The notes beneath the pieces are model-generated. The model did not search any database and was not told where the DNA came from. It worked only from the letters and a program-made list of their open reading frames with translations. Both the position numbers and the translations under genes were made by a program. A stretch of DNA of 64,000 nucleotides from Burkholderia pyrrocinia (GTDB lineage: Bacteria; Pseudomonadota; Gammaproteobacteria; Burkholderiales; Burkholderiaceae): NCBI RefSeq assembly GCF_001028665.1, contig NZ_CP011505.1, forward strand, positions 62,001-126,000. Reading direction: 5' to 3'. Each line of letters opens with the position of its first letter. Within the stretch, counting starts at the first letter, position 1. Shown here piece by piece: positions 35,347 to 43,397 of this stretch.

Positions 35347-35544
35347 ATGAATAAGATCCATATTCCGATATCCGGACGCGACGCGGGGGCGAAGCGGTCG
35401 ATTCCGGACATTCAATCGATAAATCGCGTCCATTCGCCAATCCGTTCAGGGTGGCTCGGGCGCGGCATTTCCGTTGCCATACCGAATCGTGTTGACACGT
35501 CCTTGCGGCGGCCATGCATCGGCGCGGGGCGTGCGCCCAAGTAA
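35347..35544 (+). CDS. Possible 65-residue leader ORF
   Basis: Starts about 38 nt after the predicted sigma-54 transcription start. Begins MNKIHIPISGRDAGAKRSIP and contains SINRVHSPIRSGWLGRG. The second repeat copy (59258 onward) encodes a related TPISGRD..SINRFQVPI but is frameshifted by a one-base deletion. No good ribosome-binding site is visible. It could be a small leader protein or only conserved untranslated RNA. The remainder of the leader up to 35953 has no gene I recognise. Confidence 0.3.
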   Translation: MNKIHIPISGRDAGAKRSIPDIQSINRVHSPIRSGWLGRGISVAIPNRVDTSLRRPCIGAGRAPK

Positions 35545-35953
35545 CCGGTAGTTCGTCCGTCGTCCGGAATCCTGGCGTGAATTGAACCGCCCGTTCGATA
35601 AAGGAGCATTCTATTTCATATAGGAATACGAATTTATTGATTGATTCATCGACGGATTGACGACGCCCGGGATGAATGGTGTCGATGCATCGGGATACCG
35701 AGGGCGGAGCATGTCCGGCATCAGTCGGGAAATGTCCGTTGGCGCGGCGATCGGTGCGAAGCACGGACGGTCGGGTGGCGCCAGCGCTTGATTGCGTGCG
35801 GGAAACCGGATGTTGAGGAATACCTAAATGTGCACACTCGAGTTCGTCGACGATTCGCGCCGTGCCGAAGACGACATCGTGCGCTTCGACGATGCATGCG
35901 GGCGCGCTTGACGGCAAATACGGGCGCCATCGTGCGCCGCCTGGAGAAGAACC

Positions 35954-37324
35954 ATGTTCGGATTTCAGTCGATCATTGCGCGCTTGCTCGATGCACTCGT
36001 CGTGGTGCTGGGGGCAGCTGCCGCGTCGCATGTGCGGTTCGATGACGATTCGCTCGGCCGACCGGACGCGATGGTGGTCCCGTTTGTCGCGATGCTGACG
36101 CTCGCCGTCTTTCCGGGATTTCAGGTGTATCAGTCGTGGCGCGGGCGGTCGTGGATCGCGATGATCAGCCGCATCAGTGCTGCATGGGTCGCCGTGCAGG
36201 CATGCAACCTCGTGCTGCTGTTCGCGATGCACCGCGCCGATCAGGTGTCGCGGCTGTGGTTCGTCTACTGGACGGCGATCGCGGGATGCGGATTCATCGT
36301 CATCCGCCTGGCTGCCTATACGATGCTCGCACGCGTCAGGCATGCGGGCCTGAATCTTCGCAAGGTGGCGATCGTCGGAAACGGCGCGCATGCCGTGCGT
36401 GTGATCGAAACGCTTGCGCTGTCCCCGGCGAGCGGGTTTCGCCCCGTCGTGCTCCACGATCCCGCGGGATCGTCCAACGGCATCATCCCGGCGATCGCGG
36501 ATTTCACCGAGTTCGCCGCGGCAGTGCGTGCCGAAGCCGCGACGGAAATCTGGCTCGCGTTGCCGATCTCCGAGGAACGGACGATCCGGCGCGTGCTGAA
36601 GACGTTCGGCGACGATCTGATCAATATCCGCTTCATGCCGGACATGTGCAGCATCGCGTTGCTCGGCGGAACGATGATGGATCTCGTCGGCATGCCGGCG
36701 ATCAACCTCGTTGCGTCGCCGATGTCGCATCGCGCCTTGATGCAGAAGGCGCTGTTCGACCGGGTGTTCGCGGCAGCAGCGCTCGTCGCGCTGGCGCCGC
36801 TGCTCGGCATGATCGCGCTGGCGGTCAAGCTGTCGTCGTCGGGCCCGGTGCTGTTTACGCAGTACCGGAAAGGCGCCGATGGCCGGGTGTTCAGGATCTA
36901 CAAGTTCCGCACGATGCGCGTGCACGCCGAACCGGCCGGCGTCGTGCGCCAGGCGACCCGGGGCGACGCGCGCATCACGCGCGTCGGTGCATTCCTGCGT
37001 CGCACCAGCCTCGACGAGCTGCCGCAGTTCTTCAACGTGCTGTGCGGCGACATGTCGGTCGTCGGGCCGAGGCCGCACGCCATCGAGCATGACGATCTGT
37101 ACCGGCCGCTCGTCGAGGGATACATCCATCGTTACCGGATCAAGCCGGGCATCACCGGATGGGCGCAGGTCAACGGCTATCGCGGCGAGACGGATCACCT
37201 CGACAAGATGGTCGGCCGTGTCCAGCACGACCTCTATTACCTGCGCAACTGGTCCTTCGGGCTCGACATGAAAATTGTCGCAGCCACGGTGCTGAAGGGC
37301 TTCGTCCATCCGAACGCGTACTGA
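35954..37324 (+). CDS. Undecaprenyl-phosphate hexose-1-phosphate transferase (priming enzyme)
   Basis: 456 residues; GGAGAAG precedes the ATG. N-terminal hydrophobic segments (~10-130), a central nucleotide-binding-like region ([16 protein letters not shown] near 138), another hydrophobic segment near 275, and the C-terminal bacterial sugar transferase domain with [31 protein letters not shown] and [13 protein letters not shown] motifs. This is the full WcaJ/BceB-type layout. It transfers hexose-1-phosphate, usually glucose, to the lipid carrier to start the exopolysaccharide repeat unit. First gene of the sigma-54 unit, followed after 8 nt by a tyrosine phosphatase. Confidence 0.93.
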   Translation: MFGFQSIIARLLDALVVVLGAAAASHVRFDDDSLGRPDAMVVPFVAMLTLAVFPGFQVYQSWRGRSWIAMISRISAAWVAVQACNLVLLFAMHRADQVSRLWFVYWTAIAGCGFIVIRLAAYTMLARVRHAGLNLRKVAIVGNGAHAVRVIETLALSPASGFRPVVLHDPAGSSNGIIPAIADFTEFAAAVRAEAATEIWLALPISEERTIRRVLKTFGDDLINIRFMPDMCSIALLGGTMMDLVGMPAINLVASPMSHRALMQKALFDRVFAAAALVALAPLLGMIALAVKLSSSGPVLFTQYRKGADGRVFRIYKFRTMRVHAEPAGVVRQATRGDARITRVGAFLRRTSLDELPQFFNVLCGDMSVVGPRPHAIEHDDLYRPLVEGYIHRYRIKPGITGWAQVNGYRGETDHLDKMVGRVQHDLYYLRNWSFGLDMKIVAATVLKGFVHPNAY

Positions 37325-37332
37325 GCCCGGCC

Positions 37333-37785
37333 GTGATCGAACGCATTCTGGTCGTCTGCGACGGCAACGCATGTCGCAGCCCGATGGCGAGCGCCATGCT
37401 GGCACGTGCGTTGCCGTCCGTGCAGGTGCGCTGCGCAGGACTGATCGCGCTGGCGGGCCGGCCGGCCGCCCAGGCAGCGATCGACGTCATGCGCGAACGC
37501 GGCTTCGACATCACGTCGCATATCGCGCAACCGGTGCATCTCGGCTACGTGCGCGCATCGCAACTGATCCTCGCGATGACGCTCGTGCAATGTCGCGAGA
37601 TCGAGCGGCGTTATCCGTTCGCGCGCGGTCGCGTCTTCCAGCTCGACCATGCCACGAAATGCGATATCGCGGATCCGGTCGGCCAGCCGGCGGAAGTGTT
37701 CGATGCCGTGGCGCGCCACATCGAGCGCGCGGTGGCGCACTGGATCGCGCGGATGCCCGCGGCTACTGCACGGGAGCACTGCTGA
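37333..37785 (+). CDS. Low-molecular-weight protein tyrosine phosphatase (first copy)
   Basis: 150 residues from GTG 37333, 8 nt after the previous stop. The P-loop C-x5-R is CDGNACRS at residue 9-16, and the general acid Asp lies in DIADPVGQP near 115. Homologues (Wzb, BceD) dephosphorylate the BY-kinase and UDP-glucose dehydrogenase. A second LMW phosphatase lies at 42952-43392 in the same locus. Confidence 0.9.
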   Translation: MIERILVVCDGNACRSPMASAMLARALPSVQVRCAGLIALAGRPAAQAAIDVMRERGFDITSHIAQPVHLGYVRASQLILAMTLVQCREIERRYPFARGRVFQLDHATKCDIADPVGQPAEVFDAVARHIERAVAHWIARMPAATAREHC

Positions 37786-37825
37786 CGCGACGCCACGTCG
37801 GTCGACTCGCCATGCGCATCGGCCT

Positions 37826-37990
37826 GACGTGTGCGTCGGCTGCGCACTGTCTTGGTTCGACGGGGGCGTGACCGACATGATCGGCGTGCCGGCAATCAAT
37901 CTCGCGGCGTCACCGTTGCCACTGCATGCCATGTTCGGCAAGGGCGTCTTCGATCGCTGCTTCGCGGCCGGCGGCGCCGCTCGTCACCGC
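37826..37990 (+). pseudogene. Remnant of a second priming transferase gene
   Basis: One frame reads DGGVTDMIGVPAINLAASPL and then GKGVFDRCFAAGGAA. This matches [17 protein letters not shown]...[13 protein letters not shown] of the intact enzyme at 35954-37324. Homology is lost on both sides. The fragment overlaps the end of the polymerase gene on the other strand. It indicates a former duplicate or recombination scar. Confidence 0.7.
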
Positions 37991-39213
37991 GGCACGACGG
38001 CATGCGTTTCAGCGGGCGCTGCAATGCCGGCTTCGATGCGCCTGCGTGCGCCCAGGGTGTTGCCCAGATGGCATCCGATGAACGCCCAGAAATACCAGTT
38101 GTAGCTGAGGTAGTAGAGCGTGTTGTCGGAATAGCTCTCGAGCAGATAGGCGGCGATCAGCGCAATGGCCATGGCGGCCGTCTTCCTGTCCGTTCCCGAC
38201 CGGTGGATCGCCACCGCAAAGGCAAGGAACACGGCGAGGTAGAGGCTCAGCCCGACAATGCCCGTTTCATAGAGGGTCTGGATATAGGCGCTGTGTGCGT
38301 CGGCGCTTTCCTCCAGCGGGAAGAAGAAGTGCGAGTTGCTGCGGAACGAGCCCAGGCCTTTTCCGGTCGTGCGCGAATCCTCCGAATCGACCAGCGCGTA
38401 CTGCCACAGAAGCTGTCGCCACGAATAGGAATCGATCTGTACCCCGCGATGCACGTCTTGCGCGGTGCCTGACGATCCCAGGTCGCTGAAGCGGTCCGAG
38501 ATGGCAGGCACGAGCAGCAGGGCCGGGACCAGCGCCAGCATGACGAGCAGCTTGCGGTTCGCGAGGGCTGCATAGAGCGCGAAGGCCGCAGCCGTGGCGA
38601 TCCACGCGCTGCGCGTTTCGGTCAGCAGCAGCAGCACGAGCAGCAGCCCGACATACAGCAGGCGTCCCGGAAGGATGCGGGGCAGCCGGTTGAGCCGCTG
38701 GAACCGTCTTTCGTAGAAGAGCGTGGTGATGACGAGCAGCAGGTAGAACGCAAGGATGTTCGGATGCTCGAACGTGGCGCTCAGTCGCCCGGCGAGCCGG
38801 TCGATGAACACGTACTGGAAGATGCCGAACAGCGCCACCGCGAAGGACGAGTAGATGATGCACTTGAGCAGGGCCTCGGCGTGGCCGGCGAGCGTGCTCG
38901 TATTGAACGCGATCGTGAACACCATGTACGTCGACAGCAGGCCGAGGAAGAGCCGGAAGCCTTCGCCGGCGTCGGGCGAGCGCGACAGCGTGAGCGCCGC
39001 ATACGCGAGGTAGGCGAGCCAGATCAGCAGCGGCGCGTGCAGGGCCCGGATCCCCTTGCGCAGCACGACGAACATGCCTGCCGCGATGATGATGGCATTG
39101 AGCACCGCGCCCGGCGAAAAGCCGCCGCCGTCCACGCGCAGCGCACCGAACACGACATCGAGCGCGGACCGGATCACGATGATCGCAAGGAAGAGTCGAC
39201 GAATGAGCGGCAT
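37984..39213 (-). CDS. O-antigen ligase/Wzy-type polymerase
   Basis: 409 residues with about ten to twelve hydrophobic segments across the whole length. The Wzy_C/O-antigen ligase pattern is present: GRLSATFEHPNILAFYLLL near 140, TETRSAWIATAAAF near 195, a large periplasmic loop around 230-290 with GKGLGSFRSNSHFF and EESADAHSAYIQTLYETGI (the conserved H-x-x-Y/L-q-x-L-y-E-x-G box). Predicted to polymerise lipid-linked repeat units in the periplasm. Second gene of the minus-strand unit after the flippase (49-bp gap). Confidence 0.88.
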   Translation of the reverse strand: MPLIRRLFLAIIVIRSALDVVFGALRVDGGGFSPGAVLNAIIIAAGMFVVLRKGIRALHAPLLIWLAYLAYAALTLSRSPDAGEGFRLFLGLLSTYMVFTIAFNTSTLAGHAEALLKCIIYSSFAVALFGIFQYVFIDRLAGRLSATFEHPNILAFYLLLVITTLFYERRFQRLNRLPRILPGRLLYVGLLLVLLLLTETRSAWIATAAAFALYAALANRKLLVMLALVPALLLVPAISDRFSDLGSSGTAQDVHRGVQIDSYSWRQLLWQYALVDSEDSRTTGKGLGSFRSNSHFFFPLEESADAHSAYIQTLYETGIVGLSLYLAVFLAFAVAIHRSGTDRKTAAMAIALIAAYLLESYSDNTLYYLSYNWYFWAFIGCHLGNTLGARRRIEAGIAAPAETHAVVPR

Positions 39214-39262
39214 GTGAGTTCCAGCGTGCAGGTGGTCGGTCGGGGCGGTGCGCTCGGGCGCG

Positions 39263-40771
39263 TCACGTCGGCCGGGTGGGGTTGGCTTCGCCGGCGGCGC
39301 TGCGTGCGTTGCGTCGCGCCGATCCGGCTCGCGGGCGGCCGAGCACCGTCTGGCAGAAGAAATCGAGGTCGCCCGTCAGCTTTACCCAGCCGAGATAGGC
39401 GAGCGTGACGCCGGCGATCTTGGCGGCGAGCGCGAGCGGCTGAAACGCGGTGTTCGCGGCCGGTGCGAGGCCGGCATGGCATGCGGCGAGCATGACTGCG
39501 ATGCCGATCATGCAGGGCGTCGTGGGGCCGAACAGGTCGCGCAGCGAGCGGTGGAACCCGTAGCGCGCGAGGATGTGGAAGCCCTGCACGGCGTTGACGA
39601 GAAAGCTCCCGGCCAGCAGCCACGAGAACACGACCAGGTCGCCCGCGCGAATGCCGAGCGCCATCGCCGCGATGCTCGTGACGGCGGACAGCGCGCCGGA
39701 GAGCGACAGCAGATCGGTGCGCCCGATCGCCTGGTAGATCGCGCCGATCGACGACAGCACGACCTGCACGACGATCGACAGGCTCAGCACCGCGAAGATC
39801 GGCACCGCGCTGCCCCACTTGCTGCCGTACGCGAGGTGGATGATTTCCGGCGCGCAGACGAAGCAGCCGATGCCGGCGTATCCGCCGACGATCGTCAGCA
39901 CGCGGACGACGTCGCGATACGACGAGAAGATCGCGTCCTTCTGCTGCTGCTGGGCCGCGTAGATCGGCTGCAGCGCGGGCGAGACGACCTGGGTGAGATT
40001 CGCGATCGGCATCAGCATCAGCCGGTACGACATGTCGTACAGGCCCAGCGCGTGGCTACCCATGATGCGGCCGATCATCAGCTTGTCGAGGTTTCTCGTG
40101 AAGTAGTTGATGAGATTGAAGACGAACTGGTATCCGGAGTAGGCGAGGATCGTCGAGAGGCCGCGGAAGTCCGGCCGGATCAACGGATTGAAGCGACACG
40201 CGAAGAGGGAGAACACGAGCATGAATGCCGCATACGACGTGCTCTTGACCGCAAGCGCAATGACGCCGCCGCCGCTCCAGGCGCTCCAGATCGCGACGGT
40301 GCCCGACAGCAGCGCCGCCGCCACTTCGATCACGACGATCGCACGGAAGCGCTGGGCCTTGCGCAGCAGCGCGAGCGGCACGATGCCCCAGCACGACAGT
40401 GCGATGGTGGCGCCGAGATAGAGCGAGATCCCGGTGTATCGCGGTTCCCGGTAGAAGGCGGCGAGGAACGGGCCGCCGAGCATGAAGATCGCGGCCAGCG
40501 CGCTGCCGACCAGCACGGTCAGCCATTGCAGCGTTGCGAGCTGTTCGCGACGCAACTGCTGGAACTGCACGATTGCCGGCCCCAGCCCCATTTCGCTGAG
40601 AAACGAGAAGAACGTGACGAGCACGGACAGCACGGCAATCATGCCGAAGTCTTTCGGGTTCAGCAGGCGCGCCAGCGTGCCCGTCACGAGCAGCTGCACG
40701 AGGATGTTGCTGTAGCGTCCGATGAAATTGATCGAGATGCTCGTGCGAATGGCGCGATTGAGGTTCGACAT
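39263..40771 (-). CDS. Wzx-type oligosaccharide flippase
   Basis: 502 residues, about twelve to fourteen hydrophobic segments, of the polysaccharide transporter (PST/MOP) family. N-terminal SNLNRAIRTSISINFIGRYSN and LLNPKDFGMIAVLSVLVTFF are typical of WzxC-like flippases. It would move the lipid-linked repeat unit across the inner membrane. First gene of a minus-strand unit with its own sigma-54 promoter at 40890-40904; leader about 107 nt. Confidence 0.92.
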   Translation of the reverse strand: MSNLNRAIRTSISINFIGRYSNILVQLLVTGTLARLLNPKDFGMIAVLSVLVTFFSFLSEMGLGPAIVQFQQLRREQLATLQWLTVLVGSALAAIFMLGGPFLAAFYREPRYTGISLYLGATIALSCWGIVPLALLRKAQRFRAIVVIEVAAALLSGTVAIWSAWSGGGVIALAVKSTSYAAFMLVFSLFACRFNPLIRPDFRGLSTILAYSGYQFVFNLINYFTRNLDKLMIGRIMGSHALGLYDMSYRLMLMPIANLTQVVSPALQPIYAAQQQQKDAIFSSYRDVVRVLTIVGGYAGIGCFVCAPEIIHLAYGSKWGSAVPIFAVLSLSIVVQVVLSSIGAIYQAIGRTDLLSLSGALSAVTSIAAMALGIRAGDLVVFSWLLAGSFLVNAVQGFHILARYGFHRSLRDLFGPTTPCMIGIAVMLAACHAGLAPAANTAFQPLALAAKIAGVTLAYLGWVKLTGDLDFFCQTVLGRPRAGSARRNARSAAGEANPTRPT

Positions 40772-40889
40772 ACGTTTGGTCTTCGGGATGCTACGCCGGC
40801 CTGCCGGCCGCGAGGAGCCTGTCGTTCGCCGGCGACGATCGCGCGCCGGCGCCGGTCGGACGATCGGTCAATACATCGTCAACTCATCA

Positions 40890-40904
40890 GCAATACTCAT
40901 GCCA
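40890..40904 (-). promoter_or_regulatory. Sigma-54 promoter of the flippase-polymerase unit
   Basis: On the minus strand TGGCATG-AGTA-TTGCT: one mismatch in the -24 element, exact -12. GG-N10-GC spacing. The palindromes at 40974 and 41008 lie 80-114 bp upstream. Confidence 0.65.
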
Positions 40905-40973
40905 TTGGCCCGCGCTGCCGACGTTGCGTGCCGGGGACGATCCGTACCGTCTCGGTTCATCACCACTGCGATT

Positions 40974-41017
40974 GTTACGTAACGCTCGCACCGCTTGCGC
41001 CGGACGTGTTACGTAAC
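40974..41017. promoter_or_regulatory. Two GTTACGTAAC palindromes shared by divergent units
   Basis: Perfect copies at 40974-40983 and 41008-41017, 34 bp apart (about three helical turns). They sit between divergent sigma-54 promoters: 140 and 174 bp from the -24 GG of the rightward promoter and 80 and 114 bp from that of the leftward one. This is the layout expected for enhancer sites of a sigma-54 activator. Confidence 0.7.
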
Positions 41018-41146
41018 GGCACGCTCGCCCGACGGCCGTCGAGTCCGCTGTGCAGGCGCAGCTGCGAACGCGTTGGCTGTCCCGCGTGCCGCGCACGCGT
41101 ACCGGTTTCGCGGCGTGCTTCGGTGTCGCGCGCCGTTCGAATCGTT

Positions 41147-41162
41147 TGGCATATTTCATGCT
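41147..41162 (+). promoter_or_regulatory. Sigma-54 promoter of the export-kinase-glycosyltransferase unit
   Basis: TGGCATA-TTTC-ATGCT, GG-N10-GC spacing, weaker match than the others. Predicted start near 41173, so the leader to the export gene at 41753 is about 580 nt, as long as the leader of the first unit. Confidence 0.55.
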
Positions 41163-41371
41163 TGATCAGGTGCGTCGTCGTGTGCGGACGTGACGCGAGG
41201 CCTGGCCGGCAGTGCCTGCCGTGTCCGAAGGCCGAGCCCGCTCCAAGTGGTCGCGTGATCGGAAGGGCCCACGATGCAGGCGTGCGGCCGAAGCGTGGCC
41301 GCCGTGGATATCGATAACTACATCAAGTGCGCCGCGCGCGCCCGGCGTTGATTGCATACGGGGGAATCACA

Positions 41372-41530
41372 ATGCTAATTCGCGTAGCCAGAATTCGAAC
41401 CTATCCGCACGCGAGTGCATCTGCCGTCGATCGTTCGTGGTCCGAAGGAGTTGATGCGTTTGCCGACTACCGAGCGCAGGACAGTACCGGGACGGCAGGT
41501 GGCGAGCGCGCCGCGCGCGGTCCGTCGTAG
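41372..41530 (+). CDS. Possible 52-residue leader ORF
   Basis: A GGGGGA site seven nt before ATG 41372 opens a 52-residue frame (MLIRVARIRTYPHASASAVD...). It lies in the long leader of the export unit. No homology recognised; support is only the ribosome-binding site and position. Confidence 0.3.
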   Translation: MLIRVARIRTYPHASASAVDRSWSEGVDAFADYRAQDSTGTAGGERAARGPS

Positions 41531-41752
41531 CCGCGCGTGATCGTTCGCGGCTGGAGGGCTGCCCGCCGGCAATGCCGCTGTAGTGGGGCCGTAGCCGCAG
41601 CGCCTGACCAGGCGTGCAGTCGAGTCCGTCGCCGGCATGTGCCGCACGGTGGCGCCACGATACCCGGCGAGATCGCGTCGGAATCCGTCCAGATGATCCG
41701 TGTCGAGTCCGGCCGGCCGTGTACGGCGCCGGTTTCGACCAGAATTCGAGCA

Positions 41753-42955
41753 ATGTCCATGATTTCGAGACACGCAGTGTCGTTGATGAATGCGTTGGCA
41801 TCGGCTGCCGCAGGGATGCGCGGCCGCATGCGATGGCAGGTATGGTTCGCATGCGCTTCGCTCTGCAGTGTCCTGCCGGCATGCACGGTCGCGCCCGGGA
41901 TGCGCATGGCGCGCTCGCCCAGCGTGGTGGCGACGAGCGCGAGCCCGTCGGGCCCGGAGCAGTCGATCGAAGTGCCGATCATTCCGGTCGACCTGCAACT
42001 CATCCGGCAGATCAGCGACGCGGACCGGCGCCAGAGCGTCGACCAGGTGCGGCCGCTCATCGCGAAGCCGTTGCCGTATCGCCTCGGCGTGGGCGACGTG
42101 CTGCAGATCACGGTGTGGGACCACCCCGAGATCAATGCGGCGCTGGGGCCGCAGCCGAGCACGCCGCAAAGCCGTCCGAACGATCCGTCGCAGGGGTTCG
42201 TGATCGACAGCGCGGGGAACGTGCAGTTTCCGTATGTCTCCAGCGTGCATGCGGCAGGCCTGACCGTCGACGCGCTGCGCGCGGCGTTGCTCGAGCGGCT
42301 ATCGAAGGTGTTCGTGAAGCCGCAACTGACGGTGCGCGTGGCGTCGTACCGGTCGCAGCAGGTCTACGTCGATGGCGAAGTGAAGGTGCCAGGCGCGCAG
42401 CCGGTCAACGACATCCCGATGACGCTCTATGAGGCGGTTTCGCGGGCCGGCGGCTTCCTGCCGACGGCCGACGAAGGTCGCATGACGCTGATCCGCGACG
42501 GCTCGACCTACGATCTCAACCTGGGCCGCCTGATCGCGAAGGGTGTCAATCCTGCCGACATCCAGTTGCGCAACGGCGATCTGCTGCGTGTCGTGTCGCG
42601 CGACGAGAACGGCGTGTTCGTGATGGGGGAAGTCAATAAGCCCACGACTGCGTTGTTCATGAGGTCGGGCGGCCTGAACCTCAGCGACGCGCTGTCCCAG
42701 GCCGGCAGCATCAACACCGCCAGCGCGGATGCCGCGCAGGTCTTCGTCATTCGCGGCATGCAGACCGCCGGCGCGCAGGTGTATCAGCTCGATGCGCACT
42801 CGCCGGTGTCGATGGTGCTCGCCAACCAGTTCGAGCTGCAGCCGCGCGACGTCGTCTACGTCGGCGGCAACGGCCTCGTCCGCTTCAGCCGCGTGCTGCA
42901 ACTGCTGCTGCCAGGCATCAACGCCGGCTTGACCGGCGCACTCATCACGAAATGA
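41753..42955 (+). CDS. Wza-like outer-membrane polysaccharide export lipoprotein
   Basis: Up to 400 residues from ATG 41753; ATGs at 41759, 41786 and 41819 are alternatives and I cannot decide. A lipoprotein signal is visible: FACASLCSVLPAC, lipobox LPAC. Poly_export domain with YRLGVGDVLQITVWDHPEIN, then SLBB-type domains (VYVDGEVKVPGAQPVNDIPM and VFVMGEVNKPTTALFM), and an amphipathic C-terminus. This builds the outer-membrane export channel for the polysaccharide. Its stop overlaps the start of the next phosphatase gene. Confidence 0.92.
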   Translation: MSMISRHAVSLMNALASAAAGMRGRMRWQVWFACASLCSVLPACTVAPGMRMARSPSVVATSASPSGPEQSIEVPIIPVDLQLIRQISDADRRQSVDQVRPLIAKPLPYRLGVGDVLQITVWDHPEINAALGPQPSTPQSRPNDPSQGFVIDSAGNVQFPYVSSVHAAGLTVDALRAALLERLSKVFVKPQLTVRVASYRSQQVYVDGEVKVPGAQPVNDIPMTLYEAVSRAGGFLPTADEGRMTLIRDGSTYDLNLGRLIAKGVNPADIQLRNGDLLRVVSRDENGVFVMGEVNKPTTALFMRSGGLNLSDALSQAGSINTASADAAQVFVIRGMQTAGAQVYQLDAHSPVSMVLANQFELQPRDVVYVGGNGLVRFSRVLQLLLPGINAGLTGALITK

Positions 42956-43392
42956 TGGACATGATCCTGGTCGTCTGCGAGGGCAACATCTGCCGCAGCC
43001 CGATGGCCGCGGGGCTGCTGAAGCGCGCGTTGCCCGGGCTTCAGGTGCTGACCGCGGGCTTGACCGCGCGGCCCGGCACGGAAGTGGACCGCGATGCGCG
43101 CGAGGTCATGGCGCAGGTCGGCGTCGACATCGGCGCGCACGTCTCCACGCCGCTGTCGCCGGCGCTGATCCGCTCGGCAGACATCGTGCTCGCGATGACG
43201 CGCGAGCAATGCAAGCGCATCGAGTCGGCGAATCCGTTCTCGACCGGGAAGGTGTACCGGCTCGGGCACCAGCAGCAAATCGATATCGCGGACCCGTTCC
43301 GCCTCGGGCGCGCGGCCGCGACGGCCTGTCTCGCCGAAATCCAGCGAGCGCTGACGTACTGGCTCGACATCATTGGCCAACCTACACGATAA
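42952..43392 (+). CDS. Low-molecular-weight protein tyrosine phosphatase (second copy, Wzb/BceD-like)
   Basis: 146 residues; ATG overlaps the export gene stop (ATGATGG). P-loop CEGNICRS at residues 9-16 and acid Asp in DIADPFRLG near 113. Directly precedes the BY-kinase by 5 nt, the classic wza-wzb-wzc order, so this is the cognate phosphatase that resets the kinase C-terminal tyrosines. About half identical by eye to the product of 37333-37785. Confidence 0.93.
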   Translation: MMDMILVVCEGNICRSPMAAGLLKRALPGLQVLTAGLTARPGTEVDRDAREVMAQVGVDIGAHVSTPLSPALIRSADIVLAMTREQCKRIESANPFSTGKVYRLGHQQQIDIADPFRLGRAAATACLAEIQRALTYWLDIIGQPTR

Positions 43393-43397
43393 CCGTC

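Larger units (their letters stand above)
35128..35444 (+). repeat. Direct repeat copy A: duplicated promoter region of the exopolysaccharide locus
   Basis: Co-linear with 59041-59354 at the other end of the locus, with small indels. Shared elements in order: a GTTAC half-site 13 bp before GTTACGTAAC, a CGATTTATTCA(T/C)A(C/T)CTTT-like block (35197-35214), a -24/-12 promoter, and a TCCGATATCCGGACGCGAC block (from 35363) followed by CAATCGAT(A/C)AATCGC. Identity is patchy, concentrated in these elements, so the duplication is old or the elements are under selection. Confidence 0.75.

Noticed and set aside
35336..37405. 689-codon minus-strand open frame over the priming transferase
   Set aside because: Antisense to a gene with complete family motifs and spans the promoter leader.
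39248..41317. 689-codon plus-strand open frame
   Set aside because: Antisense to the flippase and running through the divergent promoter region; composition is typical of a shadow.
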